Source: Verrucomicrobiota bacterium (GTDB lineage: Bacteria; Verrucomicrobiota; Verrucomicrobiia; Opitutales; Opitutaceae). From it: a stretch of 64,000 bases of DNA. Positions 17,311-26,213 of this stretch are shown here, one piece after another (positions within the stretch are counted from its first letter, which is position 1; the number at the start of each line of letters is the position of its first letter). The translations under genes and the position numbers were made by a program. Under the pieces are notes generated by a model. It was not told the origin of the DNA, did not search any database, and worked only from the letters and a program-made list of their open reading frames with translations. The DNA lies in the NCBI GenBank assembly GCA_014584295.1, contig JACTNC010000061.1, positions 1-64,000 on the forward strand. Reading direction: 5' to 3'.

Positions 17311-18818
17311 TGCGGCCGTCCCTCCTTTGGCTTGTCGCGCGCCGCCTGTGTCCGTTCATACAGGGCGAAGACCACTTCGATGGGCAGCGATTGCAGCCGC
17401 GAGAGGTAGGTGGTGAGCCGCTGATCTTCGGCGTCACCGTGAAAATAGTGTTCGATCCCTGTGAGGAAGGTGAGAGGAGTTCCGGAAATCTGGCGTAGTA
17501 CCTCTGCGAGCATGGAGGTCCTGTCGGCGTCGTTTGAGAGCGCGGCGAGGCAATACAGGGCGGCGTAGCCGCCGAAGTTGTCCGCAGTCGCCGCGAGGGG
17601 GTGTTTTTCGAGCAGCGAAAAGTAGACGCGGATCAATTGAACCTCTGGATAACTGATCAGGTTTGCCGTAAGGAGTTCGACAGCGGCGAGCGTGGTCCCG
17701 GCTCTGAGTATCGACTCTATTTCAGAGCGGCGGGCGGGGAAGTTCCCGTTCATGCCGAGCGCGGCCAGCTTCAGCGTGGCACGCGATCGTTCGTCGAGTG
17801 CTGAGCCTTGATTGTTGAGGATATCCAGGGCCTCACGACCGTGCTTCAGTCGGATCAGACTTTCGATGCGATGGTAGAGCACCAGCGGTGTCGCGGTTAA
17901 GCCAGCATGGCTGCCGAGGAGGAGGGAGACCGCGGTTGAAGGATCCAGAGTCCGCAGCGTCTGTTCGAGTTGGAGCACACCTCGAACCTCAGGTGCGTAC
18001 GCACTGGCCTGTTCCAGGGCTTTCGCCAGAAGACCGGCCTGTGGCGCCTGCCTTGAGGCAAAGAGCAGCGCGTAGACCCACGCGGGCGTCGATGCCGGGT
18101 GTTCCGCGAGTTGTTCCGCCGCAAGATGTGCGATGGACACGAAATCACCCCGATTCAGCAGAACGCGATACCAGCGCTGGGCTGTTTCTGCGCGACGATC
18201 TGGATGCGACCGTAGGAGTTGCAGGTAGATCCGGTTAGAGAGCGTGGGTTGTGATGCCTGCCAGATCCATGCGAGCAGGGCACCCGCTTCGTAGTTCTCC
18301 GGTGATTTTTCGAAGGCAAACGAGAGCGCGAGGACGGCTTCATTCAATCTGCCTGCAGCATAGGCTTCGCGCCCCTTGTTGAAGAACAGGCGGGCCTGGA
18401 TCTCCGGAAAGCGCTCCCAGCGTGTGGGTAGGGCTACAGTGGCGAAGGAGATCTCGTACCCGCGCTGTTTCAGGAAACCGAATGCGAGGATGACCAGCAG
18501 CAGGTAGGCGGCGGAAATTCCTGCGCCCGCAAAAAGGATCGCCCGAGTCCAGAATGGCCGCACTTCGGCCGCCGGAACCGAGCAGACGGGTACCCCGGCT
18601 GGAGAGATGGCAAGCAGTGGACAGACGTGCCGAAAGCGGCGGGGCTTCCTCCAATGAAGGCAGGCGTCGCAAGCGGTTTCATTCGCCCGGCCGGAGTCAC
18701 TGGGATTCTGGCAAGGCGCCTGACCCCGCGCACCGCGCAGGCGGAACAGGGTTTTTCGGGTATTCCAGTAAATCAGCGACCCGACCGCTCGAAATAGATC
18801 AGCGCACCAGCCGGACAC
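17307..18818 (-). CDS. TPR membrane protein with Cys-rich N-terminus, exosortase partner
   Basis: A 503-residue protein read from GTG 18818; an in-frame TAG lies four codons upstream, so no longer start exists. The first 85 residues hold six Cys with a zinc-ribbon look (CQNPSDSGRANETACDACLHW, written in two halves here, then HVCPLL and PVCSV). One membrane helix (about 90-112, AGAGISAAYLLLVILAFGFL) follows, then TPR-type helical repeats to the end. The likely topology is a cytoplasmic metal-binding head and an external repeat domain. It is translationally coupled to the exosortase gene, so a role in that sorting pathway or in exopolysaccharide assembly is plausible. No named family is recognised. 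Confidence 0.65.
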   Translation of the reverse strand: MSGWCADLFRAVGSLIYWNTRKTLFRLRGARGQAPCQNPSDSGRANETACDACLHWRKPRRFRHVCPLLAISPAGVPVCSVPAAEVRPFWTRAILFAGAGISAAYLLLVILAFGFLKQRGYEISFATVALPTRWERFPEIQARLFFNKGREAYAAGRLNEAVLALSFAFEKSPENYEAGALLAWIWQASQPTLSNRIYLQLLRSHPDRRAETAQRWYRVLLNRGDFVSIAHLAAEQLAEHPASTPAWVYALLFASRQAPQAGLLAKALEQASAYAPEVRGVLQLEQTLRTLDPSTAVSLLLGSHAGLTATPLVLYHRIESLIRLKHGREALDILNNQGSALDERSRATLKLAALGMNGNFPARRSEIESILRAGTTLAAVELLTANLISYPEVQLIRVYFSLLEKHPLAATADNFGGYAALYCLAALSNDADRTSMLAEVLRQISGTPLTFLTGIEHYFHGDAEDQRLTTYLSRLQSLPIEVVFALYERTQAARDKPKEGRPQ

Positions 18819-18924
18819 CCCGGCAGGCTACTGGCACGATTGTGTGCTGCAACGTGAAACCGATCCATAGGTCCGTGGATACGCCGGCGAAGCGGTCGGC
18901 TGATCGGAAGATTTCAGCGCGGTT

Positions 18925-18956
18925 CCACTGGCGCAAAAACGCTTGTCGTGTATAAT
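18925..18956 (+). promoter_or_regulatory. possible -10 element (TATAAT) upstream of the redoxin gene
   Basis: A perfect TATAAT lies at 18951-18956, directly preceded by TG, about 110 bases before the redoxin start codon. No good -35 hexamer is seen at the usual distance. The stretch lies in the 248-bp divergent gap between the TPR gene and the redoxin gene, the expected place for a promoter. Evidence is sequence resemblance only. Confidence 0.3.
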
Positions 18957-19066
18957 TGGGCTCCATCTGCCCCACATGTGTTGCGCTGCTCCCTGCCTTC
19001 TTCGCCAAATAGGCATTCAGGAGCAGTCATTTATTCCTCAACCCCGTTTGTAAGCCCTCGCCCTCA

Positions 19067-19684
19067 ATGAACATGACCCTGAAGCTGCCCGGACTCGTTG
19101 CCGCAATCGCTGCCCTTTGTTTCGTTTCACTTTCCGCCAAACCTGTTCAGATTGGATTTCCTGCACCTGACTTTTCCCTGAGCGACATTGACGGTAACCC
19201 CGTTCGTCTGTCGGATTTCAAGGGGAGGATCGTGGTACTTGAGTGGACCAATCCCGAGTGTCCCATTGTGAGGAAACACTACGACAAGAGCGGAAACATC
19301 CCCGGGCTCCAACGGAAGGCAACCGCAGATGGCATCGTGTGGCTTTCCATAAACTCTGGTCCGAAGGGAGGCCAGGGCGACCTGGAACCCGGCGAGGTTA
19401 GGGAGTGGCTGAAGAAGAATCAGGCAGCACCCACGGCCTACCTCCGGGATGTGAACCGCGAGGTAGGCAAACTCTATGATGCCCGCGTGACTCCCCACAT
19501 GTACGTCATCGATAGTCAGGGAATATTGGTGTATAATGGTGCGATCGACAGCATCAGTTCTGGAAATGTGAATGATATTGCCAAAGCGGAGAATTACGTC
19601 GCGAGCGCTCTTGATGCAGTGAAGGAGGGTAGGCCTCCGACCAAGGCCACCAGCAGACCCTATGGCTGCTCGATCAAGTATTGA
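19067..19684 (+). CDS. exported thioredoxin-fold (redoxin/AhpC-TSA) protein
   Basis: This 205-residue protein has a signal peptide (LPGLVAAIAALCFVSLSAKP) and a redoxin domain: PAPDFSLSDIDGNPVRLSDF, then VVLEWTNPECPIVRKHY with one Cys where thioredoxins have CxxC, and a cis-Pro loop ARVTPHMYVIDSQG. A second Cys is near the C-terminus (RPYGCSIKY) and might act as resolving Cys. It belongs to the secreted redoxin-domain proteins common in planctomycete and verrucomicrobial genomes; the partner is unknown. It stands alone between divergent (TPR) and convergent (DapF-like) genes. Confidence 0.82.
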   Translation: MNMTLKLPGLVAAIAALCFVSLSAKPVQIGFPAPDFSLSDIDGNPVRLSDFKGRIVVLEWTNPECPIVRKHYDKSGNIPGLQRKATADGIVWLSINSGPKGGQGDLEPGEVREWLKKNQAAPTAYLRDVNREVGKLYDARVTPHMYVIDSQGILVYNGAIDSISSGNVNDIAKAENYVASALDAVKEGRPPTKATSRPYGCSIKY

Positions 19685-19712
19685 TTGACGATAGTGCGCC
19701 GGACTCGCAGCT

Positions 19713-20564
19713 TCAGACTTCCACTTCGAAGAGTTCCGGATGGATGATTCCCTCGGCAACCCGGGTGACGCTTCCGGTCATGCGGATCGAGTAGTTGGGT
19801 GCGATTTCGATGGCCAAATTTCCACCAGGCATATGGACGGTTACGTTGGAGTCGACAAGGCCCAGCCTGTGGGCGACGGCCGCAGCCGCGCTTGAACTGC
19901 TGCCCGAGGCCAGTGTGTAACCGGCTCCACGCTCCCAGATTTCGATTCGGAGGTTGGCACGATCCAGCACCTGGAGGAACTGCACATTCGTCTTTTTCGG
20001 GAAATTCGGGTGAACCTCGATTTGCGGCCCATAGTGACGGGCGATAGACTCGCTGACTTCGGAGAGCGTGATGACGCAATGGGGATTGCCGATCGTTGCG
20101 GCACTAAAGACAAAATCACGATCGAGAATTTGCATGCACTCGTTGATCACGTCCCGCTCAGGGCCCATGACCGGAATCCTGGCGCTGGAAAAATTCACCT
20201 GACCCATGTCAATCGTGATGAGCCTTGCTGCATCACGGATTTCTGACCGCACCGCGCCGCCGGAGGTTTCCAGAGTGAAATTGGGTTTTTGAATGAGCCC
20301 TTGGTCCCACAGGTAGCGCGAGAAGATGCGAAGCCCGTTGCCCGACTTCTCGGCCTCCGAACCATCGGGGTTGAAGATCCGGAGGCGGAAGTCGCAGTTC
20401 TGCGACTCCAAGGGGCCCCAAAGAATGCCGTCGGAGCCGATTCCGAAATTGCGATGACAGATGACACGAATCTGCGCGACGGAGGGCTCCTGCCATGTGG
20501 GAAAATCGGCGGGATTGAGCACCAGGTAGTCATTGCCCAGGGCGTGATACTTGGCGAAGCGCAT
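19713..20564 (-). CDS. dapF: diaminopimelate epimerase homologue with both catalytic Cys replaced by Ser
   Basis: A 283-residue protein with the full DapF plan: MRFAKYHALGNDYLVLNPAD at the start, FNPDGSEAEKSGNGLRIFSR, GNPHCVITLSEVSE and GYTLASGSSSSAAAAVAH. DapF interconverts LL- and meso-diaminopimelate in lysine and peptidoglycan synthesis using two Cys as acid and base (Cys73 and Cys217 in E. coli). Here the aligned positions are Ser74 (codon TCG) and Ser220 (codon TCG). Either this is a paralogue with another substrate or a slow Ser-Ser epimerase. It may not be the cell's real DapF. It converges with the redoxin gene, and overlapping inverted repeats lie about 55 bases upstream. Confidence 0.75.
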   Translation of the reverse strand: MRFAKYHALGNDYLVLNPADFPTWQEPSVAQIRVICHRNFGIGSDGILWGPLESQNCDFRLRIFNPDGSEAEKSGNGLRIFSRYLWDQGLIQKPNFTLETSGGAVRSEIRDAARLITIDMGQVNFSSARIPVMGPERDVINECMQILDRDFVFSAATIGNPHCVITLSEVSESIARHYGPQIEVHPNFPKKTNVQFLQVLDRANLRIEIWERGAGYTLASGSSSSAAAAVAHRLGLVDSNVTVHMPGGNLAIEIAPNYSIRMTGSVTRVAEGIIHPELFEVEV

Positions 20565-20617
20565 GGTGAATCGTGCAGAAGTGATCCGCAGGGTGGTTCA
20601 GGACACATCAGGAGTCC

Positions 20618-20644
20618 ATGGCCAAAATGCCATCCGGTTGGCAT
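20618..20644. promoter_or_regulatory. overlapping inverted repeats upstream of the DapF-like gene
   Basis: ATGCCA (20627-20632) and TGGCAT (20639-20644) form a perfect 6-bp dyad around TCCGGT. ATGGC (20618-20622) and GCCAT (20629-20633) form a second dyad sharing the middle arm. Three equivalent TGGCAT-type half sites at about 11-base spacing, one helical turn, look like a protein-binding site. They lie 54-80 bases before the DapF-like start codon on its upstream side. Confidence 0.35.
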
Positions 20645-20781
20645 GGATCATTTCACTACCCACCGGCACCGATTCCCGCCCCTGCATGATCTTTTCACCC
20701 AAAATTAGACGCGGGAGAATTTGCTGATGACTGAAAATCGAACGATGGCGAGAAATGAAGGTCTTCTGCGATCGCCATATT

Positions 20782-20803
20782 TGCGTCTTAGAATTCAGAC
20801 GCA
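20782..20803. promoter_or_regulatory. 7-bp dyad in the gap before the ECF sigma gene
   Basis: TGCGTCT (20782-20788) and AGACGCA (20797-20803) flank the 8-base spacer TAGAATTC. It lies in the 382-bp gap between the DapF-like gene and the ECF sigma gene, about 145 bases before the sigma start codon. A further AGACGC occurs at about 20707. The gap holds no convincing gene. The dyad could be an operator or an RNA hairpin; there is no downstream T-run. Confidence 0.3.
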
Positions 20804-20946
20804 TCAAACTGCATTTTGGGGGATTAAAAACTCCAAAAAGTTTCCTGGTGCCTGAAACCCGGTCTTTCACCTCGACAGGCGGCGTCATCGGGAAAACAGT
20901 CTCTAACACACTTTCGTTTTTGTCTTGAAGCCCCTGAACCTCCTTC

Positions 20947-21501
20947 ATGCCTCCGGTTGATCACGCCCGCTGGTTCGGCGAAGAAGTCAAACCGCACGAA
21001 CCTGCGTTGCGCGCCTACCTCCAGGCGCGGTTCTCATCGCTCTCTGATCATGATGACTTGGTCCAAGAGACGTATGTCCGCCTATTTCGGGCCAAGGCGA
21101 CGGGCAAGGTCCGGTATGCGCGCGCTCTGCTTTTCACCATTGCTCACAATATCGCATTGGATCTTTTCCGGCGAAGGCGGGTGTTGCCGGTGGAATCTGT
21201 GACCGATCTGGCCGAGGCTGACGCACTCGAGAAGGAGCCGTTGGTTTCCGACGCTGTGGTGCAACAGGAAGAGCTCAAGATCCTTGCCGAGGCGGTGAGC
21301 GTGCTGTCGGAACGCTGTCGTCAGGTTGTCCTCCTCCGTTACCTGGAGGGTCTTACCTACAAGGAGATCGCTGTCCGGCTCGGTGTTTCTCCTGAAACGG
21401 TAAAGACGCAACTGGCCACGGGGATGCGTCGCTGTTCCGAGCATTTTGCCACTCGAGGACTTTTGAAGTCCTCTGCATCGAAGGAGGTGCCTTCTCCATG
21501 A
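20947..21501 (+). CDS. ECF sigma factor, FecI-like
   Basis: A 184-residue sigma-70 family protein with only regions 2 and 4. Region 2 includes HDDLVQETYVRLF and ALLFTIAHNIALDLFRRRR. Region 4 includes LSERCRQVVLLRYLEGL, the helix-turn-helix TYKEIAVRLGVSPETVKTQL and a basic end. FecI-type factors are released by a FecR protein when a TonB receptor with an STN domain binds its ligand, and all three genes occur here in order. Its stop overlaps the start of the FecR gene. It probably drives the receptor and the polysaccharide genes downstream. Confidence 0.92.
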   Translation: MPPVDHARWFGEEVKPHEPALRAYLQARFSSLSDHDDLVQETYVRLFRAKATGKVRYARALLFTIAHNIALDLFRRRRVLPVESVTDLAEADALEKEPLVSDAVVQQEELKILAEAVSVLSERCRQVVLLRYLEGLTYKEIAVRLGVSPETVKTQLATGMRRCSEHFATRGLLKSSASKEVPSP

Positions 21502-22547
21502 GATCCCCGGATGATGTTTGGCACGAGGGCGACGACCCGATCGAGAGGATCGCTTCGCAATGGCTGGTGGAGCGGGTGGAGGGCCTGAGCAAGGAACGGG
21601 CGCACGCGTTCGAACAGTGGAAGCTTGCCGATCCACGCCATGCTGAGGCTTACAATCGCATGGAGCAAACGGAGGCACTGTTGGCGCGTTTGCCTTTTGC
21701 CGCTGTGAGTCTCAATGGAGTCAGCCGCGCTGCGAATGCCGTCACCAAGAGTGCTCGTCCCTGCCTCAGCATGACTTGGCGCGTGCTAGGAGGCTTGGCT
21801 GCGATATTTGCTGTCGTCGCATTTGCCTGGTGGCAGTGGCCATCACAAACACCGGCGCTGGAGGACCCCGCAGTCTGCTATGTGACGAAAAACGGTGGAT
21901 ATCAGCGCGTGGTATTGGAAGACGGCTCGACCTTGGAACTGAATGCTGAAACCGAGGTGCGTGTGAAATTCACTGCGGCGGAGCGCCGAGTGACGCTTCT
22001 GGCCGGGGAGGCGCATTTCAGGGTGGCGCGCGATCCAGAGCGGCCCTTTGTGGTGACTGCCGGCGGCTATTCTGTTCGGGCAGTAGGCACGGCGTTCAAC
22101 GTCCGGTTTGCCCCGGTTGAGGTCGAAGTAACCGTCACCGAAGGCAAGGTGCTCGTTTCACCAAAGGAATCTCCTCCGTCCAGTTTTGAAGCAACGGAAC
22201 AAGAGCCTCTGGTCGTGGCCGGCCAGCGTGTCGTGATTGCAGCGGGCAGTTTGCCCTCGGCACAAAAGGTAGAGACGGTCACCCCGGCGGCCTTGCGCGC
22301 CGCTCTGGCGTGGCAGGATCGCAGGCTCGTGTTTGCTGACACCCCGCTTCGCGAGGTAGTCCGACAATTTAACCAACGCAACCGCACTCAACTCGTCCTC
22401 GGCGATTCCACCCTCGGCGACAAATTGGTCGGAGGCACCTTTGCATCCGACAATGTAGATACCTTCGTCCGTCTCCTCGAGAACAGTGGCGACATTGTTT
22501 CCGAGCATCGCGCCGAGCACGAGATCGTCCTGCACAGGGCGCAATAA
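21498..22547 (+). CDS. FecR-type anti-sigma factor
   Basis: A 349-residue single-span membrane protein. The N-terminal cytoplasmic part (DUF4880-like: ASQWLVERVEGLSKERAHAF, then WKLADPRHAEAYNRME) is followed by a membrane helix (WRVLGGLAAIFAVVAFAWWQW, about residues 94-114). Then come a FecR domain (AERRVTLLAGEAHFRVARD) and a C-terminal DUF4974-like domain (LVFADTPLREVVRQFNQRN). FecR carries the signal from the occupied outer-membrane receptor to the ECF sigma factor. The gene overlaps the sigma gene by four bases and lies 36 bp before the receptor gene. Confidence 0.92.
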   Translation: MRSPDDVWHEGDDPIERIASQWLVERVEGLSKERAHAFEQWKLADPRHAEAYNRMEQTEALLARLPFAAVSLNGVSRAANAVTKSARPCLSMTWRVLGGLAAIFAVVAFAWWQWPSQTPALEDPAVCYVTKNGGYQRVVLEDGSTLELNAETEVRVKFTAAERRVTLLAGEAHFRVARDPERPFVVTAGGYSVRAVGTAFNVRFAPVEVEVTVTEGKVLVSPKESPPSSFEATEQEPLVVAGQRVVIAAGSLPSAQKVETVTPAALRAALAWQDRRLVFADTPLREVVRQFNQRNRTQLVLGDSTLGDKLVGGTFASDNVDTFVRLLENSGDIVSEHRAEHEIVLHRAQ

Positions 22548-22583
22548 GCACTCTGGCTGAGCGGGGGCCAAGAATTCCTGCCT

Positions 22584-25500
22584 GTGTCCATCCCCCATTT
22601 TGTCCGTATCTGCGTCTCAGGGGTGTTACTGCTTCTTCGCATGACGCCCTATCTCTCTCCAACGTGTCCTGTCGTCGCCGCTGCACTTGCCTGCATGGCA
22701 TGCCCGGCAGCGGATGCGCAGGAAGGGATGGCGTCGCCGAAAAGCTTCAACCTCCCAGGAGGCGATGCAGCGACGACCTTGAAACGATTTGCCGACGATT
22801 CAGGCGAGCAAATCGTCTATTTGGTGGAGAACGTCAGGGGACAGCAGACCAATGCAGTGATTGGCGAGTTTTCGGCGCGCGAAGCGCTGGACCGGATGCT
22901 CGCAGGCACGACATTGGTCGCATCCCAGGACACAGCCACCGGTGCCATTGTCGTCGGACGTAAACGTTCGCCGCAACCGCCCGCCAAGCCTTCCGGGAAA
23001 TCACCCCCAGAATCTAGAACTCAAGATATTCCCGTGAAGAAACCTAACCTTCTCACTCGAACTGCAGCCTGGCTGGCCGCTCTCGCAGCTCCGCTTGCCG
23101 ATGCGCAAGTTTCCTCCTTCTTGTCGGATCAGGACGATAAAGTGGTGGAACTATCACCCTTCCAGGTCATCTCTGACGACAGCGGTTACCAGGCCGCCAA
23201 CGCGCTGTCGGGTACGCGCTTGAACACGAAGCTTGAGGATATCGCCTCCTCCACGACGGTTGTTACAAAGCAGCAGTTGATCGACACCGCCGTCAACGAC
23301 ATCAACGATCTTTTCCTTTATGAGGCGAGCACGGAGGGACTCGGAAGTTTTACCGCTGTGACCATCAATCGCGATGGGGGCGTGAACGACGACGCAGCTG
23401 ATGATCCGAACACCGCGAATCGCATCCGCGGCATGAGCGCGACAAACATCGCAATCGGCAACTTTGTCAGTAATCGCAAGGTGCCTTTCGATGTCTACAA
23501 TATCGATTCGGTGGAGATTTCGCGTGGCGCAAACTCCAATCTATTCGGTCTCGGTACGGGCTCTGGTGTCGTGAACCTTGTCCGCTCCGCCGCCAACGTC
23601 CAGCGCCGGGCTGCAAGCATCTCCGGCCGCGCCGACAATGTCGGTGGCGTTCGCGGCAGCTTTGATGTCAATCAGCCACTCATCCATGGCAAACTGGCGC
23701 TCCGCGTCTCGGGAGTGGTCCAAAACAAGGCGTTTGAGCGCGAGCCATCCTACGACGACACTCGCCGTCTATACGGCGCGCTGACATGGAAGCCCACAAA
23801 GAAGACCACTTTCCGTTTTAGCGGTGAGCACTACACCCGGGAGGCCCAGGTGCCGAATTACGTGACTCCGCGCGATTTCATTTCCGACTGGCTGGCCTAT
23901 GGCAAGCCCGCTTGGGATCCCACCACTTTCAGGGTCACTTATGCCAACGGCACCACCACCGGAACGTTTGCCCAAAACACTGACAACACAACGCTGCCCT
24001 GGGGCCTGGCCGGCGGCGCTGGTCTCTACACGCGCGGCGTCCTCCACGTGCAGCCAGATGGTGAGGTCAGTTACTGGTCGGTAGGCCGCACCGGCAACGC
24101 CGCGACACCGCTCACGCGCAACCAGAACATCCGCCTGCTTCAGAGCGGCACCCGTCTCAGCCGTGAGCGCTCCCTTCTCTATCCGCTGTTCTTCGATCGC
24201 GGCGTAACTGAAAAGTCGATTTACGACTGGAGTTCGATCAACTACATCGCGCCCAACTATACAAAGGACGAAAGCGACATGTTCGTCGCTGAGTGGGAAC
24301 AGATCCTGGTTGAGACGCGGCATCACCTCCTTGCTTCCAAGGTCGGTTGGTTCAGGCAGGAATTCGAACGTTACAAGCGCAACATGATCGTGAGCAACGA
24401 CACGGTCGTATACGTGGATCCGAACAGCAACATGATCGATGGTACGCCAAACCCCAATTTCGGTCGCCCCTATGTGGCTGCCACAGGCCCCATCCTCCTT
24501 CGCCAGCCCGAGGATATCGACACCATGGCTGTTGATCTTGCCTACCAGTGGAGGCCGTCGCCCAAGTCGGGTCGCAACTGGATTGGACAGCAGCGTTTCA
24601 ACTTCCACGGTGAGCACCGCAGGACGGAGACCGTCAACTACCGATACCGCGACATGATTACGTCCACGCACAGCTGGACGAACACCGCGAACCGCACGAC
24701 CGCGCCCGAAACCTACTACAAGTATTATCTGGGCGACGCAAACGGCTACAACGTGGACTACGCACCTACATCCCGGTACGACCTCTCTGGCACGTATCCC
24801 TTCCACTGGTACAACGGCGCCACCGGTCAGCGGTTCTGGGTTTCCGATCCCGCCGTACTTGGCGAGGCGGCCATCACGGGCACAAACGTCCAGCAGCAGA
24901 AGATCGACACCTATAATATCACCTACCAAGGCACTTTCTTTGATGACCGTATCCTGCCCACCGTCGGTTGGCGACGCGACCGGCAGCAAGGGCGAAACTC
25001 ATCTGGCGTCGCTGTCGATCCTGCCACCGGCTGGATCGACTACGACAATCTGAACGTCTTCGCCAGCGACTGGAGGATTCAGTCCGGAGAAACCAAGACA
25101 CTCGGCGTTGTGGTGAAGCCCACCTCCTGGCTTAACCTGTTCTATAACTTTTCGGACAGCTTTGATCCCCTCGGGATCGCCTATAACATTTTTGGTGAGG
25201 TGTTGCCCAACCCGACAAGCAAGGGCAAGGACTGGGGTTTTCTGTTCAAGCTCCTCGACGGCAAGCTGTTCATCAAGGTCAACCGTTATGACAATACTGA
25301 GATCAACTCCCGCCGCAGCCAGATCGGCACCATTGGCTCCCGCATCCATCGCCTCGAAGGCTGGCGCCAGCCCTATAACGAATCGTTCTACCCGTGGGCG
25401 GTCAATGTAGTGACGCAACGCTTTCTTGATCAAGGGATAAATCCCACCGCAGAGCAACTCTTCAATGCTGCCGCCTCGCTCATGCAAATTGACCCCGTAC

Positions 25501-26213
25501 AGCTCCGCCGCCAGAACGAAACCGGTGCGGTGTACGTGCCCGCAGACGTTACATCCAAGGGCTGGGAAATCGAGGCCACTTACAACCCGCAGCGCAACTG
25601 GCGAATCAAAGGTAACATTGCCCAGACCGAGGCCTTCGACAGCAACATCGGAGCTGACGTCACCCAATACCTTGCCGAGCGCATGGCCGTGTGGACCACG
25701 GTCCAGGATGATCAGGGCAACCGTTGGTGGGATTATGACAATAGCGCTCCGCGTGGACGCTATATCTCTGATATTCTCGCACCGTATTCCTTTGAGGTGG
25801 CCAATTCCGGAAAGCCCCGCCCGCAGCTCCGTGAGTGGCGCATGAATCTTCTCACAAACTACGATTTCACCGACGGTCGCCTCAAGAACTGGAGCATCGG
25901 CGGAGCGCTTCGGTGGGAGAGCAAGGGAGCGATCGGCTTCTACGGAATGCCGCCTGATGCCGAGGGATTGATCACCAACCTCGATCCCGACCGCCCCATT
26001 TACGACAAGGCGCGTTACAAGATCGATTTGACCGCATCGTACAAGTTCAGGCTGTTTCAGGACAAGGTGCGCGGAAGGATCCAGTTGAATGTCCGCGACA
26101 TCTTTGAGGACGGACGACTTCAGGCCATTGCGGTCAATCCTGACGGTTCTCCCTACGCCTTCCGCATCATCGATCCACGCCAATTTATCCTTACGACCTC
26201 GTTTGATTTCTGA
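22584..26213 (+). CDS. TonB-dependent outer-membrane receptor with N-terminal STN domain
   Basis: A 1209-residue protein read from GTG 22584; ATG 22641 is an alternative that still leaves a signal-like segment (CPVVAAALACMACPAADA). Residues about 50-125 form an STN domain (FNLPGGDAATTLKRFADD), the part that signals to FecR. After a Pro-rich linker a second signal-peptide-like stretch (residues 151-176, VKKPNLLTRTAAWLAALAAP) precedes the plug domain (VVELSPFQVISDD, SGTRLNTKLEDIASSTTVV) and a beta-barrel ending in a terminal Phe (ILTTSFDF). It probably imports oligosaccharides made by the lyase and sulfatases encoded just downstream, and reports them to the sigma factor. No SusD partner is present. 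Confidence 0.9.
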   Translation: MSIPHFVRICVSGVLLLLRMTPYLSPTCPVVAAALACMACPAADAQEGMASPKSFNLPGGDAATTLKRFADDSGEQIVYLVENVRGQQTNAVIGEFSAREALDRMLAGTTLVASQDTATGAIVVGRKRSPQPPAKPSGKSPPESRTQDIPVKKPNLLTRTAAWLAALAAPLADAQVSSFLSDQDDKVVELSPFQVISDDSGYQAANALSGTRLNTKLEDIASSTTVVTKQQLIDTAVNDINDLFLYEASTEGLGSFTAVTINRDGGVNDDAADDPNTANRIRGMSATNIAIGNFVSNRKVPFDVYNIDSVEISRGANSNLFGLGTGSGVVNLVRSAANVQRRAASISGRADNVGGVRGSFDVNQPLIHGKLALRVSGVVQNKAFEREPSYDDTRRLYGALTWKPTKKTTFRFSGEHYTREAQVPNYVTPRDFISDWLAYGKPAWDPTTFRVTYANGTTTGTFAQNTDNTTLPWGLAGGAGLYTRGVLHVQPDGEVSYWSVGRTGNAATPLTRNQNIRLLQSGTRLSRERSLLYPLFFDRGVTEKSIYDWSSINYIAPNYTKDESDMFVAEWEQILVETRHHLLASKVGWFRQEFERYKRNMIVSNDTVVYVDPNSNMIDGTPNPNFGRPYVAATGPILLRQPEDIDTMAVDLAYQWRPSPKSGRNWIGQQRFNFHGEHRRTETVNYRYRDMITSTHSWTNTANRTTAPETYYKYYLGDANGYNVDYAPTSRYDLSGTYPFHWYNGATGQRFWVSDPAVLGEAAITGTNVQQQKIDTYNITYQGTFFDDRILPTVGWRRDRQQGRNSSGVAVDPATGWIDYDNLNVFASDWRIQSGETKTLGVVVKPTSWLNLFYNFSDSFDPLGIAYNIFGEVLPNPTSKGKDWGFLFKLLDGKLFIKVNRYDNTEINSRRSQIGTIGSRIHRLEGWRQPYNESFYPWAVNVVTQRFLDQGINPTAEQLFNAAASLMQIDPVQLRRQNETGAVYVPADVTSKGWEIEATYNPQRNWRIKGNIAQTEAFDSNIGADVTQYLAERMAVWTTVQDDQGNRWWDYDNSAPRGRYISDILAPYSFEVANSGKPRPQLREWRMNLLTNYDFTDGRLKNWSIGGALRWESKGAIGFYGMPPDAEGLITNLDPDRPIYDKARYKIDLTASYKFRLFQDKVRGRIQLNVRDIFEDGRLQAIAVNPDGSPYAFRIIDPRQFILTTSFDF

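Noticed and set aside
20598..20948. 116-codon open frame on the minus strand in the gap before the sigma gene
   Set aside because: It crosses both dyads, lacks the local codon bias and has no start signal.
23769..24989. 406-codon open frame on the minus strand
   Set aside because: It is antisense to the TonB receptor barrel, whose reading is secure; Val/Gly/Arg-rich shadow.
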